Part shown: positions 1 to 6,557 of the stretch, in pieces
Position numbering within the stretch: the first letter of the stretch is position 1
Layout of the letters: every line of letters starts with the position of its first letter
Source of the DNA: JAVBLQ01 sp031553435
GTDB lineage: Bacteria; Bacteroidota; Bacteroidia; Bacteroidales; Azobacteroidaceae
DNA: 35,331 bases
Assembly (NCBI GenBank): GCA_031553435.1
Contig: JAVBLQ010000092.1
Coordinates: 1 to 35,331, forward strand
Reading direction: 5' to 3'
The notes under the pieces: model-generated
What the model saw: the letters and a program-made list of their open reading frames with translations, nothing else
Told to the model about the DNA's origin: nothing
Databases searched by the model: none
Position numbers and translations under genes: made by a program

Positions 1-31
1 AACAAACAAGATTAAAGTGAATTATTGTGAG

Positions 32-184
32 GGTCGCTGCGCTCCCTGTGAAAGGTGAAGGTCGCTGCGCTCCTGTGAAGTTCACTTCGTTCACAGTGAA
101 ACTTCACCACGAACGCAGTGAGCTCACAAGCGCAGCTTCACAGGAGCGCAGCGACCTTCACCTTTCACAGGGAGCGCAGCAACC
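32..184. repeat. large near-perfect inverted repeat, 49-bp arms
   Basis: The arms at 32-80 and 136-184 are reverse complements with one mismatch, separated by 55 bp that are themselves rich in short inverted words. Each arm contains the same phrase twice (a GGTCGCTGCGCTCC-like word followed by TGTGAA and GGTGAA). The GC-rich words are unlike the AT-rich surroundings. A further related word, GAGCGAAGCGAG, lies at 193-204, one base before the stop codon of the RNase H gene. In RNA this would form a very stable hairpin at the 3' end of that gene, so it may end or protect its transcript. No transposase or coding content is visible. Confidence 0.9.
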
Positions 185-205
185 TTCACAACGAGCGAAG
201 CGAGT

Positions 206-823
206 TTATTTTCTTCCAAAATCAGCAGGAATTTCTCCCCATTTCTTCGTTTCCCATTTCATAATTATGGTGTTGTATTTGTTATTTTTCAACCATTTTT
301 CAGCTCTGTCGATGAGATCGAAAATGACTTGATTATTGGCGGATTGTTCCAGTTTTGTTTTACATTTTTTGTTTTCGACCCAAACCATTGCATTGACACT
401 GTCGGAATAAACAGGCAGATTGCTATTTTCTTTTTTGAGAAGGGCCAAGGCGTGAACTATAGCCAGAAATTCTCCGATATTATTTGTTCCGTTTTCAAGA
501 GGACCTACATGAAATATTTGTTGTCCGGTTTTTACATACACGCCGCGATATTCCATTTTTCCCGGATTTCCGCTGCAAGCAGCATCGACGGCAATACTGT
601 CTTTCAGATACGCTGTATTCGATATGTCTTTTTTTGCTGACGGTTTTGGTGTGACATAATTCCAATAATTTGATTGAAAGGCTTTTTGAGCTTCTTCGTA
701 TGTCGAAAAAGATTTATATTGGGCCTGATCGAAATTATCAACTTGTTCTTTACAAGTATTCCAATCTTCAAAAATACCGGTTTGACGACCTTCCCAAACT
801 ACATAATATTTTTTTTTTGTCAT
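206..823 (-). CDS. rnhA: ribonuclease H with viroplasmin-like N-terminal domain
   Basis: 205 residues. Residues about 4-50 form a viroplasmin/caulimovirus-type RNA-DNA hybrid binding domain (YYVVWEGRQTGIF start, then an aligned YKSF..YEEAQKAF segment). Residues about 74-205 form the RNase HI fold. The catalytic carboxylates can be placed as D80 (VDAACSGNPG), E118 (NNIGEF), D141 (YSDS) and D201 (PADFGRK), so the DEDD set is complete and the enzyme should cleave the RNA strand of RNA:DNA hybrids in the cytoplasm. This two-domain form is common in Bacteroidetes. The gene stands alone, divergent from aroK; its 3' end runs straight into the large inverted repeat at 32-184. Confidence 0.93.
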   Translation of the reverse strand: MTKKKYYVVWEGRQTGIFEDWNTCKEQVDNFDQAQYKSFSTYEEAQKAFQSNYWNYVTPKPSAKKDISNTAYLKDSIAVDAACSGNPGKMEYRGVYVKTGQQIFHVGPLENGTNNIGEFLAIVHALALLKKENSNLPVYSDSVNAMVWVENKKCKTKLEQSANNQVIFDLIDRAEKWLKNNKYNTIIMKWETKKWGEIPADFGRK

Positions 824-862
824 TTTTTTAACATAAAAGTCGTTTCTGAAATCGATATGAAT

Positions 863-941
863 GTTTTACGTTTTAAGTTATACGTTCTACGTTTGGCTTA
901 CGCACAACAATACGTAAAACTTAAAACGTATAACATAAAAC
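863..941. repeat. heptad-unit inverted repeat, full copy A
   Basis: The left arm reads as consecutive 7-bp units GTTTTAC, GTTTTAA, GTTATAC, GTTCTAC and GTTTGGC (863-897). A core TTACGCACAACAA plus TAC follows (898-913). The right arm is GTAAAAC, TTAAAAC, GTATAAC, ATAAAAC (914-941), the reverse complements of the left-arm unit types. The 18 bp at 893-910 are identical to 6163-6180 in copy B. It lies between the divergent RNase H and aroK genes. Confidence 0.85.
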
Positions 942-1016
942 TTCATATTGGTTACTTTTAAAAAAAATTAAATGTACTCCGAACGTATTCTCCGGCAAAA
1001 TTATAATAAAAAACAG

Positions 1017-1024
1017 TATTTTTG
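1017..1024 (+). promoter_or_regulatory. candidate -7 promoter element for aroK
   Basis: TATTTTTG matches the Bacteroidetes -7 consensus TAnnTTTG and lies 46 nt before the aroK start. No clear TTTG is present at the -33 position, so this rests on the -7 element alone. Confidence 0.5.
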
Positions 1025-1070
1025 CAAAATAGTTTTTATAAAATAAATAGTTTAATAAATACATATTTGT

Positions 1071-1589
1071 TTGAAACGCATTTTTTTAATCGGTTACATG
1101 GGAGCCGGTAAAACAACCGTAGGAAGGTTGTTGGCCGAAAAACTTCAGTTGAGTTTTATTGATTTGGATATTTTTATAGAAAAAAGATACAATAAAACTG
1201 TAAGAGAGATATTTATAGAAAAAGGAGAGGAAAAATTCAGAGAGATAGAAACTAAAGCCCTGCAGGAAATTTCTGATTTTGAAGATGTAGTGATTTCAAC
1301 AGGAGGAGGAGCTCCTTGTTTTAATGATAATATACTAAAAATGAATCAATCAGGGATTACTATTTATCTGAAAGTTTCTCCTGTCGAATTAACTAAAAGA
1401 TTGGATTCTTGTAAACATTCCCGTCCAATCATAAAAGATAAATCGACAGAAGAACTTGAATGTTTCATTGTTGAAAATCTTGAAAAAAGAGATTTTTTTT
1501 ACAATCAGGCAAAAATTATTTTTGATGCGGAAGAAATAGATGCAAATGTAGAGCAATCTGTAGAAGAACTGAAAAAATTATTTTGTTAA
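1071..1589 (+). CDS. aroK: shikimate kinase
   Basis: 172 residues, the usual family length. It phosphorylates shikimate with ATP in the pathway to chorismate. The P-loop GYMGAGKT covers residues 8-15. D33 in IDLD and R57 in KFRE are in the places of the shikimate-binding residues, GGG at 78-80 is the third substrate-binding element, and R118 in HSRPI is the lid arginine. The start is a TTG at 1071: it gives the canonical MKRIFLIG beginning, and the next ATG (inside the P-loop) would destroy the enzyme. Only 13 nt separate it from the next gene, so the two are probably co-transcribed. Confidence 0.95.
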   Translation: MKRIFLIGYMGAGKTTVGRLLAEKLQLSFIDLDIFIEKRYNKTVREIFIEKGEEKFREIETKALQEISDFEDVVISTGGGAPCFNDNILKMNQSGITIYLKVSPVELTKRLDSCKHSRPIIKDKSTEELECFIVENLEKRDFFYNQAKIIFDAEEIDANVEQSVEELKKLFC

Positions 1590-1602
1590 AAATATCTGAA
1601 TT

Positions 1603-2814
1603 ATGACAACTTCGAATTTTGGTATTGGGGAAACTTCTTTTTTTACTAAAGCGATGCCGAAAGAAATCAAAAAATCGAAAAATCGTTTGGTTATTGGTAT
1701 CCCAAAGGAAGCGGATGAATGTGAAAAGAGGCTTGCTCTTACGCCTGAAGCAGTTGACATGATTGTTGAAGCCGGGCATCAGGTTGTTTTGGAAAAAGAG
1801 GCAGGGATCGGAATCAATTATTCTGATGCTAAATATGCCGAAGCCGGCGCTATCATAGTTTCAACGGCAGCCGAAGTTTATCAATGCAATATCATTCTCA
1901 AAATTGCTCCTCCGACTTTAGATGAAGTGAAAATGATGAAAAATAAAGCATCTGTTTTCAGCATGCTACAACTTCCGTCATTAAGTATTCAAACCATTCA
2001 TGCTATGATGGAGAAGAAAATCAATGCTGTTGGTTATGAATTGATTTCGAACGGAAATAAATCTTATCCTATTCGTAATTCTATTTCTGAAATCGAAGGA
2101 GCAGCAGCTATTTCGGTTGCCTCAGAATTACTAAGTAATGCACATGGAGGAAAAGGAATTCTGATGGGAGGAATCCCCGGAGTTTCTCCGACTGAGGTAA
2201 TAATTATTGGAGCCGGTCTGGCCGGAACAACAGCCGCCCGTGTTGCTTTGGGACTTGGAGCTACCGTTAAAGTGTTTGATAATGATATCGATCGCCTTCG
2301 CGAAATACAACAGGCATTGGGACAAACCTTGTTTACATCTGTCTTTCAACCTCAAGTATTAGTCAGTGCTTTTAAATCTGCCGATGTTGTAATCGGAGCT
2401 ATGAGATATTTGAATTGTCCCGTTCGTTATGTTATCTCGGAAGATGTGATAAAAACTATGAAGAAAGGGTCTTTGATTATAGATATGCGTATCAATCAGG
2501 GAGGATGTTTCGAGACTACTTGTTTCTTACCCGAAGACTCTCCGAAAGTTTATGAAAAATCCGGAGTTCTTCATTATTGCATTCCGAATCTTAGTTCGAG
2601 AGTAGGACGAACCACCAGTATGGCTCTCAGCAATATTTTTACGCCATTAATCATTCAAATAGGAGATACCGGAGGCATACAAAGTTTTACAAAAATAGAT
2701 CCCGGATTCAGGGAAGGAATTTATATGTATGCAGGTAAATTGGTAAATCCGTATGTGGCGAATGCTTTTAACCTTCCATCAAACGATATCGGTTTATTTT
2801 TTGCAACATATTAA
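1603..2814 (+). CDS. alanine dehydrogenase / transhydrogenase-alpha family protein, altered catalytic positions
   Basis: 403 residues, with an N-terminal extension of about 25 residues before the family start (VIGIPKE). It has the AlaDH/PNT N-terminal domain followed by a Rossmann domain (IIGAGLAGTTAARVALGLGA at about 202-220), then HYCIPNLSSRVGRT near the C-terminus. The substrate-binding arginine (R43) and lysine (K100) of alanine dehydrogenases appear to be kept. The catalytic histidine of the YLHLA motif is replaced (SMLQLP, Q123), and the catalytic aspartate of the A-D-QGG motif is asparagine (RINQGG, N298). The family assignment is firm; reductive amination of pyruvate is therefore uncertain. 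The gene lies between aroK and korA. Confidence 0.8.
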   Translation: MTTSNFGIGETSFFTKAMPKEIKKSKNRLVIGIPKEADECEKRLALTPEAVDMIVEAGHQVVLEKEAGIGINYSDAKYAEAGAIIVSTAAEVYQCNIILKIAPPTLDEVKMMKNKASVFSMLQLPSLSIQTIHAMMEKKINAVGYELISNGNKSYPIRNSISEIEGAAAISVASELLSNAHGGKGILMGGIPGVSPTEVIIIGAGLAGTTAARVALGLGATVKVFDNDIDRLREIQQALGQTLFTSVFQPQVLVSAFKSADVVIGAMRYLNCPVRYVISEDVIKTMKKGSLIIDMRINQGGCFETTCFLPEDSPKVYEKSGVLHYCIPNLSSRVGRTTSMALSNIFTPLIIQIGDTGGIQSFTKIDPGFREGIYMYAGKLVNPYVANAFNLPSNDIGLFFATY

Positions 2815-2832
2815 TTCTTCACTTTATTTCAC

Positions 2833-2840
2833 TATTTTTG
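2833..2840 (+). promoter_or_regulatory. candidate -7 promoter element for korAB
   Basis: TATTTTTG matches TAnnTTTG, 54 nt before the korA start and just past the stop of the preceding gene. No TTTG is seen at the correct -33 spacing. Confidence 0.45.
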
Positions 2841-2894
2841 CGCAACAAAAAAATGAGTTAAGTGTTTTCAACTCAAATATAATTCCTTTTCAAT

Positions 2895-4739
2895 ATGGCA
2901 AAAGAAACTCAAGTGATTAATTTGGAAGACGTTGTCGTCCGTTTTTCCGGTGATTCGGGGGATGGGATGCAACTGGCGGGAAGTATATTTTCTAATCTTT
3001 CTGCGATCTTTGGCAATGAAATAACAACATTTCCCGACTATCCTGCAGAAATCAGGGCTCCGCATGGTTCTTTGAGTGGGGTTTCCGGATTTCAAGTGCA
3101 TCTTGGCTCCAAAAAGGTGTATACGCCAGGAGACAAAGCTGATGTGTTGGTTGCAATGAATCCGGCGGCATTGAAAGTAAATGCGCGTTTATTGAAACCG
3201 GGAGTTATCATTATCACAGATATAGATTCTTTCCAAAAAAATGATTTAACCAAAGCCGGATTTACTACAGATGATCCTTTTACAGAATTGAATCTAAAAT
3301 CAGCACAAGTCATAGAAGCTCCCATAACAACTATTTGTAAGAGCGCGTTAGAAAACATTGCAGATAATAAACAGGCTTTAAGAAGCCGGAATATTTTTGC
3401 GTTGGGTTTGGTTTGTTGGTTGTTTGACCGTCCGTTAGATATTGCGGAACAAATGCTGACTCAAAAATTCACAAAAAAGCCGGAAGTATTGGAGATGAAC
3501 CTGAAAGTGTTGAATGCAGGCTATGACTATGGTCATAATGTACATGCCAGTGTCTCAACATACCGGATAGAAACGATTTCGCCCGAAAAGGGTTTTTATA
3601 CAGATATTAATGGAAATAAAGCAACAGCTTTAGGGTTGATTGCTGCTGCTGAAAAAGCAGGACTTCAACTTTTCCTTGGAAGTTATCCGATTACACCTGC
3701 AACTGATATTATGCAGGAATTGGCTGCCAGAAAAGAACTCGGAGTTAAAGTAATGCAAGCCGAAGATGAAATTGCCGGAATCTGTTCAGCTATCGGAGCT
3801 TCTTTTGCCGGAAGCCTGGCTGCAACTTCGACTTCAGGTCCGGGTTTAGCGTTGAAAAGTGAGGCGATAGGCTTGGCTGTAATGTCGGAGTTACCTTTGG
3901 TTGTGATCGATGTGCAACGTTCAGGTCCTTCTACGGGTATGCCAACTAAAAGTGAACAATCGGATTTGAATCAGGCACTTTATGGCAGAAACGGTGAAAG
4001 TCCATTGGTGGTTTTATCTGCAATCAGTCCGACTGATTGTTTTGATGCAGCTTATTGGGCATCTAAATTGGCTTTGGAACATATGACTCCGGCTATTTTA
4101 TTGACTGACGGTTACATTGCTAATGGTTCTTCTGCCTGGAAACTTCCTGATCTGGAAGCATATCCGGAAATCAAACCTCATTATGTGGATAAAGCCGATC
4201 AAGACAATTGGAAACCTTATGACAGGGACGAGAATCTGGTTCGTTATTGGGCTATTCCCGGAACAGAAGGTTTTATGCATCGCATCGGAGGTTTGGAAAA
4301 AGATTCGAAGACAGGTGCAATTTCCACGGATCCGGATAATCACCAGTTGATGACCATTACCCGTCAGAAGAAAATTGATAAAATAGCATCTTTTATTCCT
4401 GAACAAGAAGTGTTGGGAGATGCGGATGCCGATTTGATAGTGGTAGGATGGGGCGGAACTTACGGACATCTTTACGAAGCTATTGAAAAAGTAAGGAGTA
4501 CTGGGAAAAAAGTAGCTTTTGCTCACTTCAAATTTATCAGTCCGCTTCCGAAAAATACAGTGGAAATATTGACAAAATATAAGAAATCGATTGTAGTAGA
4601 ACAAAATAACGGCCAATTTGCCAATTATCTTCGCGGCAAAGTTCCGGGATTTAAACCTCTTCAGTTTAACCGTGTGAAAGGTCAACCTTTCCAGGTTTCC
4701 AGATTGGTTGAAGAATTTACTAAATTATTGGAGAATTAA
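2895..4739 (+). CDS. korA: 2-oxoglutarate:ferredoxin oxidoreductase, fused gamma-alpha subunit
   Basis: 614 residues. Residues about 12-200 are the gamma (catalytic-type) domain (RFSGDSGDGMQLAG, then FPDYPAEIRAP), fused to the alpha (pyrimidine-binding) domain that begins near residue 240 and carries GSYPITPATDIM at about 260. The C-terminal part (VVGWGGTYGHLYEAIE) is the domain II region. With KorB it oxidatively decarboxylates 2-oxoglutarate to succinyl-CoA, or runs in reverse with reduced ferredoxin, in the cytoplasm of anaerobes. The gamma-alpha fusion of about 610 residues is typical of Bacteroidetes. It lies 4 nt upstream of korB, so the two are co-transcribed. No ferredoxin-like delta subunit is nearby. 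Confidence 0.94.
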   Translation: MAKETQVINLEDVVVRFSGDSGDGMQLAGSIFSNLSAIFGNEITTFPDYPAEIRAPHGSLSGVSGFQVHLGSKKVYTPGDKADVLVAMNPAALKVNARLLKPGVIIITDIDSFQKNDLTKAGFTTDDPFTELNLKSAQVIEAPITTICKSALENIADNKQALRSRNIFALGLVCWLFDRPLDIAEQMLTQKFTKKPEVLEMNLKVLNAGYDYGHNVHASVSTYRIETISPEKGFYTDINGNKATALGLIAAAEKAGLQLFLGSYPITPATDIMQELAARKELGVKVMQAEDEIAGICSAIGASFAGSLAATSTSGPGLALKSEAIGLAVMSELPLVVIDVQRSGPSTGMPTKSEQSDLNQALYGRNGESPLVVLSAISPTDCFDAAYWASKLALEHMTPAILLTDGYIANGSSAWKLPDLEAYPEIKPHYVDKADQDNWKPYDRDENLVRYWAIPGTEGFMHRIGGLEKDSKTGAISTDPDNHQLMTITRQKKIDKIASFIPEQEVLGDADADLIVVGWGGTYGHLYEAIEKVRSTGKKVAFAHFKFISPLPKNTVEILTKYKKSIVVEQNNGQFANYLRGKVPGFKPLQFNRVKGQPFQVSRLVEEFTKLLEN

Positions 4740-4743
4740 AATT

Positions 4744-5760
4744 ATGTCAACAGAACAATTAACATATACCCCAAAAGATTTTAAGAGTGAACAACAGGTC
4801 AGATGGTGTCCCGGATGTGGCGACCATGCCGTGTTGAACTCTTTGCATAAAGCTATGGCTGAAATAAGTGTTGCACCTCAGGATATTGCTGTTATTTCGG
4901 GCATCGGATGTTCTTCCCGTTTACCGTATTATATGAATACTTATGGATTCCATACCATTCATGGACGTGGAGCTGCTATTGCAACGGGAGTAAAGGTTGC
5001 CAATCCTGATCTTTCCGTTTGGTTGTCGACCGGTGATGGAGACAGTTTGGCTATCGGAGGAAACCATTTTATTCATGCCATTCGTCGAAATGTTGATATT
5101 AACATTATTTTGATGAATAATAAGATTTATGGACTTACCAAAGGACAATATTCACCTACTTCCGATCGTGGATTTATTTCCAAATCATCTCCATATGGAA
5201 CAGTAGAAGATCCGTTTCGTCCGGCTGAATTGACCATTGGAGCGAGAGGCCGTTTTTTTGCCCGTACTATTGACGTGGATTTGAAAAATTCCGTTGATGT
5301 GATGATTGCCTCCGCTAAACATAAAGGAACCTCTGTCATCGAAGTATTGCTCAACTGTGTAATTTTCAATGATGGTATTTATGAAAATGTAACGGACAAA
5401 GAATGGCGTTCTGATCGTTCCATTTTACTGAAACACGGAGAAAAAATGATTTTCGGATCCAATGGAGATAAAGGATTGGTGCTGGATGGTTTCAAGTTGA
5501 AAGTTGTTACCGTTGGTCAGAATGGTTATACCATTGAAGATGTTATGGTTCATGATGCACATGAAGAAGATCCCACATTGCATCTTAAACTTGCATTGAT
5601 GGAAGGCGAATTTCCAGTTGCATTAGGTGTGATCCGTGATGTGGAAGCTCCGGTTTATGATGTAGAAGTTGAAAAACAAATTGAAGCAATAAAAGCTAAA
5701 AACCCGGTGCGGAAACTTCATGATTATTTGATGAAGGGAGAAGTTTGGGAAGTGAAATGA
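4744..5760 (+). CDS. korB: 2-oxoglutarate:ferredoxin oxidoreductase, beta subunit
   Basis: 338 residues from the ATG at 4744. An upstream in-frame ATG at 4708 lies inside korA and would add 12 residues unlike the family. The thiamine diphosphate site is seen as GDGD (97-100) with NNKIYGLTKGQ downstream. Cysteines C22 and C25 (WCPGCGDH) and C56 (GIGCSSR) belong to the iron-sulfur cluster ligand set of the beta subunit. It pairs with KorA, from which it is separated by 4 nt. The substrate could in principle be another 2-oxoacid, but both subunits fit the 2-oxoglutarate type best. Confidence 0.94.
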   Translation: MSTEQLTYTPKDFKSEQQVRWCPGCGDHAVLNSLHKAMAEISVAPQDIAVISGIGCSSRLPYYMNTYGFHTIHGRGAAIATGVKVANPDLSVWLSTGDGDSLAIGGNHFIHAIRRNVDINIILMNNKIYGLTKGQYSPTSDRGFISKSSPYGTVEDPFRPAELTIGARGRFFARTIDVDLKNSVDVMIASAKHKGTSVIEVLLNCVIFNDGIYENVTDKEWRSDRSILLKHGEKMIFGSNGDKGLVLDGFKLKVVTVGQNGYTIEDVMVHDAHEEDPTLHLKLALMEGEFPVALGVIRDVEAPVYDVEVEKQIEAIKAKNPVRKLHDYLMKGEVWEVK

Positions 5761-5778
5761 TTTATAAAAACTCAAAAA

Positions 5779-6120
5779 ATGGAAACATTGTTAACTAAAC
5801 TGAAAAATGAAGTTGGTCTGAGCGACGAACAAGCGTTGAAAGTAATGAGTTGTATTACAGACTATATGCAAGAAAATGGTCTGCAACCTGATTGGGAAAA
5901 ATTCTTGAAAGGAAAAGCTAAAAATCTGATGGATACTGCAAAGTCAGCCTTTGATGATTTTAGTCATAAAGCACAAGATTATGCTGACAAAATCGGAGAT
6001 AAAGTAGAGGATTGGGCTGACAAAGCTCAGGATTCTGTAGAAGATCTTTCTGAAGAAGCAAAACAAAAAGTAAATGAATTGAAAAAGAAAGCTTCTGATT
6101 ATCTGTCAGATAAAGATTGA
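5779..6120 (+). CDS. small helical protein of unknown function downstream of korB
   Basis: 113 residues. I do not recognise a named family. The first 45 residues resemble a small helical domain (LSDEQALKVMSCITDYMQENG). The rest is a run of highly charged amphipathic repeats with period near 11 (KAQDYADKIGDKVEDWADKA, then DSVEDLSEEAKQKVNELKKK), reminiscent of apolipoprotein/LEA/YtxH-like helices that lie on membranes or bind lipid. There is no signal peptide or membrane segment. It starts 18 nt after korB and is probably the last gene of that operon; a heptad-unit inverted repeat begins 5 nt after its stop. Confidence 0.75.
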   Translation: METLLTKLKNEVGLSDEQALKVMSCITDYMQENGLQPDWEKFLKGKAKNLMDTAKSAFDDFSHKAQDYADKIGDKVEDWADKAQDSVEDLSEEAKQKVNELKKKASDYLSDKD

Positions 6121-6125
6121 TGCTG

Positions 6126-6211
6126 GTTTTAGGTTTTACGTTTTAAGTTACAGGTTTTACGCTTGGCTTACGCACAACAAAACGTAAAACGTATAACTTA
6201 AAACGTAAAAT
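6126..6211. repeat. heptad-unit inverted repeat, full copy B
   Basis: The units are GTTTTAG, GTTTTAC, GTTTTAA, GTTACAG, GTTTTAC and GCTTGGC (6126-6167), the core TTACGCACAACAA plus AAC (6168-6183), then GTAAAAC, GTATAAC, TTAAAAC, GTAAAAT (6184-6211). The 18 bp at 6163-6180 equal 893-910 of copy A. It follows the small gene after korB and ends 2 nt before the -33 element of the tRNA promoter, so it could act as the terminator of the kor operon. Confidence 0.85.
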
Positions 6212-6213
6212 TT

Positions 6214-6244
6214 TTTGTATTATTCAAGAAAACTTTTATCTTTG
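6214..6244 (+). promoter_or_regulatory. Bacteroidetes-type promoter of the tRNA gene
   Basis: The -33 element TTTG (6214-6217), a 19-nt spacer and the -7 element TATCTTTG (6237-6244) fit the Bacteroidetes sigma-ABfr consensus exactly. The mature tRNA begins 18 nt after the -7 element. Confidence 0.8.
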
Positions 6245-6262
6245 CACCGCAAATAACAATTC

Positions 6263-6339
6263 GGGGTATTAGCTCATCTGGCTAGAGCGCGACACTGGCA
6301 GTGTCGAGGTGAGCGGTTCGAGTCCGCTATACTCCACCA
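6263..6339 (+). tRNA. tRNA-Ala (anticodon GGC)
   Basis: Folded by hand. Acceptor stem: 6263-6269 with 6329-6335. D stem: GCTC/GAGC (6272-6275, 6285-6288). Anticodon stem: CGACA/TGTCG with loop CTGGCAG and anticodon GGC at 6297-6299. T stem: AGCGG/CCGCT around TTCGAGT. The third acceptor pair is G-U (6265 with 6333), the identity element of alanine tRNA, which agrees with the anticodon. The discriminator is A and CCA is encoded (6337-6339). It reads GCC and GCU codons. Confidence 0.95.
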
Positions 6340-6344
6340 CAACG

Positions 6345-6380
6345 GACAAATCAGGATTTTTTATCTGATTTGTCTTTTTT
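6345..6380 (+). terminator. intrinsic terminator of the tRNA gene
   Basis: A perfect 10-bp stem GACAAATCAG (6345-6354) / CTGATTTGTC (6365-6374), a 10-nt loop and six T (6375-6380). It begins 6 nt after the tRNA. Confidence 0.85.
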
Positions 6381-6527
6381 ATTTCACTCCAACTTGTTGA
6401 TATTCTGCCAAGTAATGGATCAGCGGATTCTTACTCAAAACATCCTAAAAAATAGGACTGATTAATAACGAAAATAACAATAATAAAATATTTGTATAAA
6501 ATTTAAACAGGCTCTTAGTTTAATCGT

Positions 6528-6535
6528 TATTTTTG
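6528..6535 (+). promoter_or_regulatory. candidate -7 promoter element for aspartate kinase
   Basis: TATTTTTG, 22 nt before the start at 6558; no good -33 TTTG. Between the tRNA terminator and this site (6381-6527) I see only AT-rich sequence without genes. An ATG at 6547 opens a five-codon frame that overlaps the true start. Confidence 0.45.
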
Positions 6536-6557
6536 CAAAAAATTTAATGAATTACAG

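Noticed and set aside
32..204. Possible CRISPR array or insertion-sequence end
   Set aside because: The repeated words are inverted arms with no regular spacers, and no cas or transposase gene is in the window.
27..332. Open frame of 101 codons through the left inverted repeat
   Set aside because: It is produced by the repeated words (ERS-type peptides from GAGCGCAGC-like DNA) and runs antisense into the RNase H gene; no protein family is recognisable.
4098..4685. 195-codon frame antisense to korA
   Set aside because: It lies wholly inside the well-conserved korA gene and resembles no protein family; typical shadow frame.
6263..6400. tRNA-Ala as an integration site
   Set aside because: No second copy of the tRNA 3' end and no integrase were found in the window; the tRNA has its own intact promoter and terminator.
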